NCBI GenBank assembly: GCA_020342235.1
Contig: CP073214.1
Location: 1,612,001-1,676,000 of the forward strand
DNA length: 64,000 bases
DNA from: Saccharomycopsis phalli
Lineage: Eukaryota; Ascomycota; Saccharomycetes; Ascoideales; Saccharomycopsidaceae
Direction of reading: 5' to 3'
Of this stretch, positions 43,076 through 53,678 are shown piece after piece; positions within the stretch are counted from its first letter, which is position 1; every line of letters begins with the position of its first letter. The notes under the pieces were generated by a model, which was not told the DNA's origin, did not search any database, and saw only the letters and a program-made list of their open reading frames with translations. Position numbers and translations under genes: made by a program.

Positions 43076-43110
43076 TGAGTTGATGATGAAAAGTAGAGAA
43101 ATGTAGCGGC

Positions 43111-43117
43111 TTATATA
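43111..43117 (-). promoter_or_regulatory. TATA box of the cell-wall protein gene
   Basis: TATATAA on the minus strand, about 38 bp before the chosen ATG at 43075. Confidence 0.55.
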
Positions 43118-46100
43118 TTTGGATTTGTGATGATATTTTGCCCTGGTGAACAGGTTCAGATTAACATGCAATGCGGAGCCACGCGCACTCTGCATTCTGA
43201 ACTCAAAAAAACTCACTTCCTCGAGATTTGCGCGATCAAATGAGTATTACTCACATTTGTATTGGGCATTACCGGAAATTGATCTGCGCAGAAATTAATT
43301 GGATCTTTGCCTGGTGATACTGTCAACACTCCAATATTTACACTTTTGTATTTATACCCCACCAAGTGCCGGCCGTGGCGTGTTTCCAGTAGATCTTTGT
43401 TTGTTTAGTAACTGAGTCAGGCTACTCTTGGAAGCAAACTTCAAAAAAAAAAATCACAATGCATGACACATGAACACCACTTTTGTAGATTTGAGTGTGT
43501 TATACATGTGTGTACCGGACTCTAAATACTCTGCAAGTGGTAATTGTTGTTCGCGTCCAATGTGATTGAGATCGGAAGAGGATCAGTCCATTTTGAACCC
43601 TTGAAATTTTGACGTTCATCACTGTCAATTTGTCGTGGTATTGACCTGGAAAGGCATGGAAAAGTCCGAGCAATAACCAGTAGTAACCTTTAGTATTAAC
43701 CTTTGTCATAAACCTTTTACCAATTGCCAATATCTACGCTTCGTTCATCTCGTCATCTCTCATGTCTCTTCATCTCCTACGACTCTTCATCTCTTATGGC
43801 TCTTCATCTCTTACATCTTGTCTACATCTTGTCTCTTACATTTCGTCTCTTACATCTCGTCATATCTCACCTCTTCATCCAATAACATCCTTATCCACTC
43901 TCAAGACCTCGTACAGGTTCAGTAAACTATGGAAGTATACAAATATGCCGTTTACAGGTGGAAATTATAATTGCCTAGCGCAGCATAAAAATAGATCAGA
44001 ATGAAAAGGAAACAAATCCTCCGAACCACAACAATAAACCCAATCATGTTTATGTGGGTTCACAATGGTCCTTCGTTAATTGGCTAAATACGTACGTATA
44101 TCATTTCCAGAATGGACTCTCCCCCCTTCCACTTGAGTATCCATTTGACGTTTTGGTAATGTTATACAAGAAGGGCCTGCTTTCTGCCAAATAGGGACTC
44201 CTCCCAGTTCATAATTGTATTCGAAGCCTAATGAAACTGGTTCATACTGCGAGTCCATGCGCGCTGCATGTGGTCAACACCTACAAAGTAGTATCAATAA
44301 CAACTCATGGCGAGAAAAAAAAAATAAAAATAAACACAAGCTATCCCAATGACTTTGTCGGTTTACAACTGGCCCACTCTTCCAAACCAGCCGGTATGTA
44401 TCCAATGATATACTTCCTAATCGACTCCCTTGGCTGTTTTTTTAAAACTGCCTCATCGTTTGATATTCGGCCATTCCTAATCAAGTATCCCAAGGAGCCT
44501 CCTTCTGAACTGGATGCATGCAGGAATGTCAATTTAACATGAAATTGCTACAACTCGGCTTAGATATTAGCTCTGCTGCATACATATCTCCGGTTGATCT
44601 CTCTTGTATAGGACGCGCTCCGGTTTGGAAATCCGACGTTGACACCAAGCCCACGAAGCAGAGATTTGTGTGTATATGTTTGAATTGTAATGGTGTAGAC
44701 CTTGATTGTATGGGTAGATGGCGTGTGTATAGGTAGACAATTTTTTTTTTGCTGGCAATAAACCTCCAATAGGCGACTCCTGGTATGCTTGGACGGTTAA
44801 ATTGTATGCAATTTGATGATTGGTGTTTTCCACATTGAGATTAGGGGTTGAGGTACTTTGAGTGAGGATTGCGGTGCGTTTTGTAGGAAAAGTCGGTGAA
44901 TTCCATATTTTGAATCTGATAAATTGGTTTTTTATTCTTGGTTATATCTGTTGTTTTTGTTTCTGTTGTTTTTGTTGACTCCGTTGATTCTGTTAATTCC
45001 GTCGGTTATCTATTGAATCTGCTGTTTGTTCCGTTTCTTGTTCCACTTGTTCCTTAATTCCATTGCACTTCTGGTACATGGTTAACCTCTTGGAATTCAA
45101 TTTGTAGAAAATAATCTATATAGTACAATGTAATTACAAAGGTAGCACGTTATGGTGCTTGTGATGATCATCAATTGCAAATCAAATTTGACATTAGAAC
45201 ATCGCACAGGCTTTTCGGTGCAGTATTTGCAATTCCCATGTGACGGAATAACACCATACATTTGATTAAACCAAGTATGTTAATAATGATTCTTTGGTTA
45301 TTAAATTAAATTTATAAAATTTTACTCTCTTTGACATGTGCAATGTAATTAAAAATTCACACTCGTCGTACAGCATGGAAGCATCACTTCGTAGACCAAG
45401 TTTTTGGTAAGCAGACTGGTGGCCCTTTAAACAGTAGACTAACAAGACTTACAATATATTAACAAAACCCATCAAAGATTTTGAAATGATTTGATTATAC
45501 AAGAGTACAGAGTAACTATTACAAATTATCATGAAAATGGGCAATTTACCGACATGCACTGTTCAAAATTTATCTTCAAACTTTTATATCCAACCACTAA
45601 TTTAAGCCATCATTTTTAACCATTATTTTCAATCATTATTTTCAATCATTAATTTAAACCATCAATTTAAACACATGAAATAGTTAGTCGGTCCACAGAG
45701 TCTCGCAGCCGCAATAAAATATTTTGCAATTTCTCATTTCAAGCACTATTCATGGAATGATAATTTGCCTATTCAATGGCACAACTTAGATATGCTACGA
45801 GTAATATCTACAAAAACCACTTTTAATAAATGGAAATTACTTTAAAAGAAATCTAGTCAAACCGCAGTTTCCGTGAATAATGATAAACGGCTATTCAGCG
45901 TCATGTGTCATGTGACGGTGCTGGCTGACGGATCCGACAATGGGAAAATATAATACAATGCCGTCAGCTCATTTATTTTTCAACTTCTGGTACGAATCTT
46001 TGAACATGGCTCCTTCTCCAAGGATATGCAAAACTGTAAAATGGGCATTACACTTGGAAACAAGCAGTCTCTGCTTAATCTTAATGTACTAGTATTGGTG

Positions 46101-47485
46101 CAGTTTGAAGCCTACTGAATTTTGGAAATGTTAACTAGCACGATTAACAACCTCACCAATGACGGTGGGCAAATTCAACTATTGAGCGAGGACTGATCAT
46201 TGCATGGAAGATACGTTGATGAATATTCAATCGAATGGATCAACGGAAAATGAGCCATTTAATTCAACGATGTTCAAGAATAAACTCGCCGTTTTCTATA
46301 CTGTGTGTGTTCATTGTGAAGTAATACCATCACTGAGCCGCAAATCCGCGTTGGTATTCAGAATTCTCAAGGTTGCAGATGTGTGGTATTCTGGTCATTA
46401 CCAATAGATCGCATGCAGTAATAATAATTTTCTCATGTACAATGGCATGAATCAAACATGGGTTGCTCAGTTCGGTGGAACGATTTTATAGTTTTGATGA
46501 AAACGGCTATCAAACGTTGCGAACTTGGCCAGAGTGAACAAGCTTTGGCTAATTCTACGCGTGAGAGAGAATCCTTGGGCGTTGATAATAGACTAAAGTA
46601 ACTAGACATGGCCCGATAAACAACTCGAACACTGGATCAGTAAACTCGGTATACCCTGTGCCAGTAAACTCAGTATAATATTGTACCAGTAAACTCAGTA
46701 TGACACTACTAAAATATCAGTACAAGATTTTTAATATTATGCACTTGATGATTGCTGTCGCCAGAGTTTGCTGGTTGATTTAGCCATGACCCGTGGAAGG
46801 ATAAATTGGGTAAATAATATTTTTGGTCCTTTGCATTGAATCACCGGATGAATGGGTGATGACTGATTAATCGTCAAATTGTATTAGCAATACCCGAATA
46901 TTCTTTTTGGTAGAGCTTGTGTTTTCTCTATGCTATGTGCCTTGGTGGGGCATTCTCTTACTATAGCCACGCTAGGCTGAGTCAAGCATCGGCTGCATAA
47001 TGTGTTTGATGGTATATTGTCCAAGTACCAGTTGAACCACAACAATTTTCTGAAATATACACGATGATTCTGATGAGAAATTAGATATTACTAATGCTAA
47101 TTTGGTTTTTACCCATTGTACATTTTTGACGTCGGCTTGTCTTAGATCTATCTATGCGACACACATTAGCCATGCTTAGTCATGTGTCGGCAACCACTTG
47201 GGTGATAACGACATGAATTGAGAAAATTGCCAAAGGTCTTGTTTGGATCTTACACGTGTTTCGTATGTTGAATAATTTTGTTCCATTACTGTATTTTGTT
47301 ATTAAGCGATTATTCTTTGGATCGTCAAGGTCCATCATGTTTCAGCCAAGAACTGCAGGCAGAGATTAGTGTGCATTCAAAGACAAATTCAGGCCCCGAT
47401 TTTGGTAAAAGGATAATGGCCTAGGGAATAACGTGAAACTGTCTAGTGTATGATATGTGAAAGAACTGAGACTAAAAGAATGGGG

Positions 47486-47530
47486 CTGGAAAACTGGGGC
47501 TGGAAAACTGGGGCTGGAAAACTGGGGCTG
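47486..47530. repeat. 14-bp tandem repeat, 3 copies
   Basis: Unit GGGGCTGGAAAACT, exact. Confidence 0.93.
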
Positions 47531-47942
47531 AAATAGTTCTGCTGTGCCAGACGCTGCTTAGTGGGAGAAAATGGGCAAAGTATATCGGCCATTGGATTTG
47601 GTAATGAATGATGCTGAGGAAATGAGAATATCAACTGAGTGAAACAATAAACCAGTTTGTTGTGCAGGAATTCATACTTGCTACTGTAGTTTGTTAAAAT
47701 GTGACAATCCACTTACACCGCGTATCATCACCGGAGTCTAGTGAATTGCTGACATAGCACCGGAGATTACGCAGTTTAACCCTTTGGCAATTTTCGTTAA
47801 TTTCAAGCGTTTTGTTATGTGTGGGATAGTAGACTTGATCAAGAAAGCTGTATCATACATAATTACCATTCTGGGTCTATGATGTATAATTTGTTGCGAC
47901 TCCATGTTGTACAGTCTGTTGTTTATTGATTATATAACCTTT

Positions 47943-48078
47943 TATCCATTGTATAAGCTCTATCCATTGTATAAGCTCTATCCACTGTATAAGCTCTATC
48001 CACTGTATAAGCTCTATCCACTGTATAAGCTCCATCCACTGTATAAGCTCTATCCACTGTATAAGCTCTATCCACTGT
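47943..48078. repeat. 18-bp tandem repeat, about 7.5 copies
   Basis: Unit TATCCACTGTATAAGCTC with one or two variants (CATTG, TCCATCC). An 18-bp period keeps a frame open (LYPLYK), but this is probably fortuitous. Confidence 0.96.
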
Positions 48079-48570
48079 ACAGTACGTATATGATAGTACC
48101 TTACACTTGACAGAAGACTATGAAATACCCTAGATAACCAACACCAGCACCATGTCTCAACGGAGAAAATCTTGTTTCATGTGCCTGATTTGCAGTTGAA
48201 ACAAAAAATGGTCCTGCAGATTGATTAGACGGATGCTGCACGATCCGAGCCCCGTGACCATGGCGGAATTGATAGTTACAACCTGAAGCAGAGTTGGTGA
48301 TCAAACCATGGATCAACACGCCCCTGTAGAGCCTTACAATTAGTAGGAGACCCGCAGCAAAGTCGCGACATTGAGTCGTCCATTCCCGGGCCGAAATCCT
48401 TCTCCATGGAGTAGGTGTTGCGCCGGGGGACTGTAAATCATGGTGTTTTACTCAATGATGTTGTCGCTGGTCAGTACTCAGATCTAAGTTATGCGAGATT
48501 AGCTGGGTGTCTCCCTTTGGTACACAGATCTACCCACCAGTTGTGGCCGATGCACCCTTGGACCAGGCGT

Positions 48571-48576
48571 CACGTG
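48571..48576. promoter_or_regulatory. CACGTG E-box upstream of the chitinase gene
   Basis: CACGTGACC, 136 bp before the ATG and 70 bp before the TATA box. Confidence 0.4.
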
Positions 48577-48646
48577 ACCGCACCATGGCGACGGGCATAG
48601 ATTTAGTGTGCATGTTGAGTTTCATGGTATCTTCGTAGCACCGGTG

Positions 48647-48653
48647 TATATAA
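48647..48653 (+). promoter_or_regulatory. TATA box of the chitinase gene
   Basis: TATATAA, 59 bp before the ATG at 48712, at a normal distance. Confidence 0.65.
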
Positions 48654-48711
48654 TGGGGCTTTGTAGTAGGAAAACAATCATTATCAAAACACATACACAC
48701 TCCTTTATACA

Positions 48712-50019
48712 ATGTTGTTTTCTATCCTTCCTTCTTTTGTGCTCTTAACTATCCTCAAGTTCTGTGCTGCTCTGTACAGTGCCAGTGGCCGCAACGTCGC
48801 GGTTTACTGGGGTCAGGGCTCTGGCGAAGGTGACTTGGCCACCTACTGTAAGGCCGGGAGCAACGATATCGTGATTCTCTCGTTTATCGACCAGTTCCAG
48901 GGCAGTAGCATCAGCTACACTTTTGGTACCACCACGCAAAGCTGTGCTACTGCTGGTGACGCCGGATGCGCCTCGTTGGCTGATGACATCGTCACCTGTC
49001 AATCCTTGGGCGTCAAGATATTTATTTCCATGGGCGGTGCCGCTGGATCTTACGGAATGTCAACTGCCGATGCAAGTGCCTCGGCCGACAAGCTCTTCAG
49101 CTTGTTTGGTCCTTCTGGAAACGTGCTCAAGACCTCCTCGGGCAAGAATGCAGTGATCGACGGTGTTGACTTGGACATTGAGGCCGGCGAGAAGTCCGGC
49201 TACGGCGCCTTTGTTTCCGCAGTAAAGGGCAAGTTTGGCTCGGGCTTCTTGGTCTCCTCTGCTCCTCAATGTGTCTACCCAGACGCCTACCTTGGCGACG
49301 CCCTCACCAGCTCGGGAATCGACATTGCCTTTATCCAGTTCTACAACAACCCATGCAGCTTGGACAAGCAGTTCAACTGGGACACCTGGGCCACCTCTGC
49401 CAAATCCTTTACCAACAAGAACATGAAATTGTACATTGGACTTCCAGGATCTAGCAGTGCTGCTGGTTCCGGTTACGTCGACTTGAGTCTCGTGCAAAAG
49501 CAAGCTGCAGCTGCCATGGCCAGCAGCAACTTTGGTGGATTCATGGTCTGGGACGCCGTCAGAGGTACCAACAACGTCGTCAACGGTGCCTCCTACTTGA
49601 GCGGATTGAAGTCCATCTTGGGTGGAAAGACGACTCCAGACTCTGGAAACGCTACTGAGACTCTTGCTCCTACTTCTGCTCCTACTGCTACCAAGGGTAA
49701 GCACGGCCACGGATCTGCTCTTCCACCAGCTGACAACGACGTTGGATCTTCCGACTCTGGTGCCGCCGCTACCGCCTCCACCGACCCTCTCTCCCCAGTC
49801 GTTTCTGCAAAGGTCCACGGTCACGGCCCAGTTGTTCACCCACTCAATGGTGCTCAAAGTACCGTCACTGCCCAACCAACTACACTTTTGACTACGGTCG
49901 TGGGCTCTCCAGCTTTGACTCAGCCAAACTTGAGCAACGTCTTGTGGGCCGAAACCGCTACTCCAACCCTCCAAACTGACATCTTCTGGGCTGTTACCAA
50001 ATCCGCAACTGCCCAATAG
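48712..50019 (+). CDS. Secreted GH18 endochitinase (class III)
   Basis: Hydrolyses cell-wall chitin, probably at septa during cell separation. Residues 1 to about 20 (MLFSILPSFVLLTILKFCAA) are a signal peptide. The GH18 domain follows to about residue 305, with VYWGQG near the start, the KIFISMGGAAGSYG strand and the catalytic DGVDLDIE at residues 150-157, where Glu157 is the acid/base; FMVWDAVRG near the end is the conserved Trp strand. The C-terminal 120 residues are Ser/Thr/Pro-rich and carry two KxHGHG segments. I see neither a typical chitin-binding domain nor a GPI tail. Length (435 aa) is within the range of yeast secreted chitinases. All catalytic residues are present. It is probably a CTS1/CHT-type gene; the orthologue number is not assigned. 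Confidence 0.93.
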   Translation: MLFSILPSFVLLTILKFCAALYSASGRNVAVYWGQGSGEGDLATYCKAGSNDIVILSFIDQFQGSSISYTFGTTTQSCATAGDAGCASLADDIVTCQSLGVKIFISMGGAAGSYGMSTADASASADKLFSLFGPSGNVLKTSSGKNAVIDGVDLDIEAGEKSGYGAFVSAVKGKFGSGFLVSSAPQCVYPDAYLGDALTSSGIDIAFIQFYNNPCSLDKQFNWDTWATSAKSFTNKNMKLYIGLPGSSSAAGSGYVDLSLVQKQAAAAMASSNFGGFMVWDAVRGTNNVVNGASYLSGLKSILGGKTTPDSGNATETLAPTSAPTATKGKHGHGSALPPADNDVGSSDSGAAATASTDPLSPVVSAKVHGHGPVVHPLNGAQSTVTAQPTTLLTTVVGSPALTQPNLSNVLWAETATPTLQTDIFWAVTKSATAQ

Positions 50020-50758
50020 AGCCAAAGATGAACTCGGTCCTCCTCAGGCCTTCTGGAAAGAATTGAAGCTGGACCTTAGATACCATAGACTATACAGACT
50101 ATACTTTTTTATTTATTTATTTATTATAGAGATTTCACTTCTGTAGCAGCACCAGCTTACACTTTACAGTGATCCAATACTTTACAGTGATCCAATACTT
50201 TTAATTTCACCTACTACTTGCAATGCTCCAGCTACTTATCATTCTCCAACACTTTGCAGTGGTCCAACTACTTGCAATTTTTAATTTCAATTTTTAATAT
50301 TATTTCTACATTTATTTATATATTGTCTTTGGATTATTTCTTTGTGTATTTACCTGTTGTTGGTGTTGCAACGCGTGTGGTTATTGGATTACACGGTAAA
50401 TTAGCAGTTGGCGGGACTCGAACCTCGGTACTACTAGGGCAATGTTCAAACTGTTGGTATAGATGTCAGCAGAAATGGCGGTCCTTGCTCTTTTCAAATG
50501 TCAAATGTCGGACATTGTATTTATTTTTAATATGTATTAGCAACAATGAAAGGACCTTCTGCGTACAACAAATATAATGGCGGCCAATCGTTGTGTTCCG
50601 CGTCATACGACAGTTGGTAACTTGGAGACTCGACTTTGTCTTTATACAAGATCAAGGCAGACTTGCTCCGAACATCAACCAAAGAAACAAAATGTTTAAA
50701 AACAGAGTTGATTTTACATGCCTTGGCCAAGATTCCTTGGAGTAGTCATGCATTTCAG

Positions 50759-50820
50759 TTTATTCGTCGAATAACCGTGATGCCGGAGACAGTATAGCTA
50801 AATACAATAAATATTATTAT
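50759..50820 (+). mobile_element. SINE-like element, 3' end only
   Basis: ATTCGTCGAATAACCGTG, CCGGAGACAGTATAGCTAA, then ATACAATAAATATTATTAT. It matches the end of the element at 22920-23390 (TCGAATCACCGTG, CCGGAGACAATATATAGCTA) but has an ATT tail like the LINEs. ATTTCAG (50752-50758 and 50821-50827) flanks it, a possible 7-bp target duplication. Confidence 0.65.
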
Positions 50821-51105
50821 ATTTCAGCCTTGGTTTTAAATTTCAATGCTATAGTACTAGGTTGGTGTCAATCATGTTTCAACCATTTCTTGGCCTGGTT
50901 TTTGTATCCATGCATTGACAGTTTTTTCATTAGCTACAATTTCATTACCAATCTGTTTACCACACAAGATATCCTTGGTGCTGAAAATGCCAAACTACAG
51001 TTCGAAATGTGCTACTTCTTCATGTCTCATTATTATGCTAAATATTACCCACGTAGTTACCATGGTCTCCCGCGGTTTTATGATCTTTCAAGTCCCAACT
51101 TCTCT

Positions 51106-51168
51106 CCAGTCACTCTCCAGTCACTCTCCAGTCACTCTCCAGTCACTCTCCAGTCACTCTCCAGTCAC
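51106..51168. repeat. 11-bp tandem repeat, about 5.5 copies
   Basis: Unit CCAGTCACTCT, exact, 45 bp from the CDC7 3' end. A looser CTCAGTCTCACTCC repetition follows. Confidence 0.95.
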
Positions 51169-51211
51169 AGTCTCATCCCTCCATAGCCTCAGTCTCACTC
51201 CAATTCCAGTT

Positions 51212-52621
51212 TCATCCCTCCATAGCCTCAGTCTCAGTCTCTCCCACTCCCAACTTACGACAGCACTCTTCTGCACTTAGCCGCTTTGAAAAATTCAACT
51301 CCATACACCCAGCTAGCAACTCAAACAACTCCTGGTGTCGCTGCCCGTTTTCTCCTTCCTTGATATTCCCATACTCGTCAACACACTCCAACGTGGAATA
51401 CGCCACACTGTCCTCGGGAATCGTGCCATTCTCATCTTCGATGCTCAACGCCCAGTAGCAAATCTCTTTAAAGCTCCGGCTGGTGCTGCTGAGCGTCGGG
51501 AGGTTTGTGTCAAACCCCAACCCATGGAGCGCAGCACAGTGTTTCATCTTGTGGATCCCAAAGATGGACGCAAGCTCCACAATTGCATCCACGTCGTCCT
51601 GCGAGTCGAAAAACGGGAACCTGCGACTGAGCAAAGAGAGGAGAATCACCCCCGCCAGCCACACGTCGATTTTCATTGTCTGGTTCGGACACTTGAACAA
51701 CACCTCGGGCGCCCGAAAACCCCGTGTTCCTGCCCGATTGGCCCGTCGTGCAGGCCGTTCATCGTCAATAGGGTACCCTTTGATCTCGTGCCCGCCCACA
51801 TCGTCTAAGGACTGTCCTCCGGAGGTACACGGGCACGTGTGCTTTCTGCTAAAGGCGTCCTCAGCACTTTCCGCAAGTCCAAAGTCGACAAGCACGCCGC
51901 GTTTTGTCACGGGATTGAAGAGGAAGTTGTTCTGCTTGATGTCGCGGTGGATCACGTTCTTGGAGTGGATGTATGCAATCGCCTGGAATAGCTCACCCAT
52001 GTATATCTTGATGCCTTGGATCGGCAAATCGCGGTAGTAGTCGCGGAAATCAGCATGCTCGCAGTATGGGAGAACAATCAAAATCTGGTCCTGGAACCGT
52101 AACGCATCCACAATCGGGATAATGTTGCTGCTGCTGGACAACTTGTACAAGAACTTCAACTCCGAATATATCCGCAGCGGCGACGCAGTCACGTATACTT
52201 TCTTAATTGCCACAATCCCATGGCCGCCCTCCTTCTCGGAGACCAAGTCCTGGGCCTTGTACACCGACGAAAACGTCCCCTGACCAATCTTCTCCATCAA
52301 CTTGTACCGACGCTCAAGGCCAACAAACCGACTCAGAAGCGCCTGGAGTTCCTCTTCTTCCATCTGAAGCGCCAATCGTCTCTCCCGCTCCTTCCGGGCA
52401 AGCTTCCGTTCCCGAATAATGTACTCGCTTGCAAACAGCAGCGTCGTCTTATCATGCTTCAGTTCATTATTGAACTGCAATGAATCCACATTGGCACTTT
52501 TGCTGGGACTCGTGCTTTCCTGAAACACCTTTCGTTTCTTGCATGATTTGCTGGACTGCGGTTCGGCCACAGTATATATTACTGCCTTTTCTGGAGTCTG
52601 TGGACTGTTGACTTCTGGCAT
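51212..52621 (-). CDS. CDC7: Cdc7 protein kinase (DDK catalytic subunit)
   Basis: Ser/Thr kinase that, with its regulator Dbf4, phosphorylates MCM helicase to fire replication origins. The 469-aa protein has an N-terminal extension of about 100 residues rich in Lys/Arg/Glu, then the kinase: RRYKLMEKIGQGTFSSVYKA (Gly loop 113-120), Lys140 in VAIKKV, catalytic HRDIKQNN at 225-232, DFG at 246-248 and APE at 304-306. About 55 residues between DFG and APE form the kinase insert that marks Cdc7, and include a CPC motif. It is slightly shorter than the baker's-yeast protein (507 aa). The ATG at 52621 is followed 430 bp away by the divergent p24 gene, and the two share a promoter with four CACGTG boxes. 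Confidence 0.94.
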   Translation of the reverse strand: MPEVNSPQTPEKAVIYTVAEPQSSKSCKKRKVFQESTSPSKSANVDSLQFNNELKHDKTTLLFASEYIIRERKLARKERERRLALQMEEEELQALLSRFVGLERRYKLMEKIGQGTFSSVYKAQDLVSEKEGGHGIVAIKKVYVTASPLRIYSELKFLYKLSSSSNIIPIVDALRFQDQILIVLPYCEHADFRDYYRDLPIQGIKIYMGELFQAIAYIHSKNVIHRDIKQNNFLFNPVTKRGVLVDFGLAESAEDAFSRKHTCPCTSGGQSLDDVGGHEIKGYPIDDERPARRANRAGTRGFRAPEVLFKCPNQTMKIDVWLAGVILLSLLSRRFPFFDSQDDVDAIVELASIFGIHKMKHCAALHGLGFDTNLPTLSSTSRSFKEICYWALSIEDENGTIPEDSVAYSTLECVDEYGNIKEGENGQRHQELFELLAGCMELNFSKRLSAEECCRKLGVGETETEAMEG

Positions 52622-52759
52622 TTTTTATAAAAAGGCAAGCGCGTTTTTGATAGTTTTTAAAAGACCCCATGTATACCCACGCATCGCGATGCATAGGTCG
52701 CGTGCACTGGATGCATATGTGCCCCGGGATATTATTATTACCCGGTTAATGGTTATGAG

Positions 52760-53010
52760 CACATGTGAACAAATCACGTGGCTGTATTGTGTTGCGAGCC
52801 CCGTTATAATTGTCACGTGTTAAGTGAAGTGGTATGTGCCCTGTCCACAAATACGTTATGAGCACATGATCGTTTATCACGTGTACAACAACAGGTTGCG
52901 AGCTTTGGTGCATTTATTATTGATTACGAGCCCCGTATATTTATCACGTGTTTAATGATCTATTACGAGCCCTGTATCATGTGGATACGAGCCCCGTCCA
53001 TTCGTCCTGA
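52760..53010. promoter_or_regulatory. Bidirectional CDC7/p24 promoter with four CACGTG boxes in a degenerate repeat
   Basis: CACGTG occurs at 52775, 52814, 52878 and 52945. Around them (TA)CGAGCCCCGT recurs (about 52796, 52925 and 52988, with a GAGCCCTGT variant at 52968), and ATGAGCACATG occurs twice (about 52754 and 52858). The layout suggests tandem duplication of a unit of about 60-65 bp carrying one GAGCCCCGT and one E-box. Presumed targets of bHLH regulators; not shown. Confidence 0.6.
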
Positions 53011-53051
53011 ACCCCCATTGCCTGACAGATGTCTTCAAAACAAACTCGACC

Positions 53052-53678
53052 ATGCAATTCCTTCTTCTCATATTAACATTCTTGGTGGCATCCCACCAGA
53101 CAGTGTTGACAGTGGCGCTTGAGCCACAGGAGCAGTTGTGCTATTATGTTCTCACATCTGTTCCTGATACGTCAATCGGCTTTTATTTTGCGGTCCAGTC
53201 GGGCGGTAATTTTGACATTAATTTCGCAGTTAAGGATCCGCAAGGAGCCTCGATGATTAGCGGAGAGAAGGAGAGACAGGGGGACTGGACTTTTAATGCT
53301 GCTATAATTGGCGAGTACGAATTTTGTTTTGCCAATAGCATGTCGTCATTTGCTGAGAAGGTCGTGGACTTTGAGATCAAGTTTGAAAATGATTTCAAGG
53401 CTGAGTTACCGCAGGTGAACAATGGACAATCGCAAGATGAGCCTGTGGACGGTATGACATATGCAGTGGGCAACATTGATGGGAAGTTGAATGAGATGCT
53501 CCGTACTCTTCAGTACTATCGGACGAGAAATAACCGGAACCAGCACACTGTGAAGTCGACGGAAGTTCGGATTTTCTGGTTCAGTATGTTGGAGATTGTT
53601 CTCATGTGTGCCATGGCGTTGTTTCAAGTCAGTGTGGTTCATTTTTTCTTTAAAGGGAAGCGGAAGGGAATGGTGTGA
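53052..53678 (+). CDS. p24 family cargo receptor, Erp2/3/4 (gamma) type
   Basis: Type I membrane protein of COPII/COPI vesicles that helps sort GPI-anchored and other cargo between ER and Golgi. The 208-aa protein has a signal peptide (1 to about 22, FLLLILTFLVASHQTVLTVA), a GOLD domain with Cys30 and Cys92 as the likely disulfide, KDPQG-GEKERQGDWTF and GEYEFCFANSMSSFAEKVVD typical of p24, a coiled coil (LNEMLRTLQYYRTRNNRN) and one membrane segment (about 174-197). The short tail, FFFKGKRKGMV, has the Phe and dibasic signals for COPII/COPI binding. The SMSSFAEKVVDFEI pattern favours the gamma subgroup; which of Erp2, Erp3 or Erp4 it is cannot be decided. Confidence 0.92.
   Translation: MQFLLLILTFLVASHQTVLTVALEPQEQLCYYVLTSVPDTSIGFYFAVQSGGNFDINFAVKDPQGASMISGEKERQGDWTFNAAIIGEYEFCFANSMSSFAEKVVDFEIKFENDFKAELPQVNNGQSQDEPVDGMTYAVGNIDGKLNEMLRTLQYYRTRNNRNQHTVKSTEVRIFWFSMLEIVLMCAMALFQVSVVHFFFKGKRKGMV

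Larger units (their letters stand above)
43118..48570. other. 5.5-kb gene-free AT-rich region
   Basis: Lies between two outward-facing cell-surface genes. I see no credible gene. It contains a 14-bp array at 47486-47530 and an 18-bp array at 47943-48078; the rest is AT-rich single-copy sequence with short frames lacking family features (for example 44231-44542 plus and 44076-44532 minus). It could be long shared promoters of regulated surface genes, a decayed region, or a regional centromere; nothing in the sequence decides this. Confidence 0.5.
50020..51211. other. 1.2-kb intergenic between chitinase and CDC7
   Basis: Contains an imperfect ACTTTACAGTGATCCAAT repeat (50155-50200), a decayed tRNA-like motif near 50395-50425, a SINE-like 3' end (50759-50820) and an 11-bp array (51106-51168). 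No gene is seen. Confidence 0.55.

Noticed and set aside
44076-44540. Pair of short minus-strand frames, possible decayed gene
   Set aside because: I could not recognise a family, and they overlap plus-strand frames of equal length; no support beyond openness.
50395-50425. tRNA gene on the minus strand (GACTCGAACC motif)
   Set aside because: The T-loop complement is present, but the T-stem does not pair and no A box or acceptor complement is found. At most a decayed tRNA-related piece.
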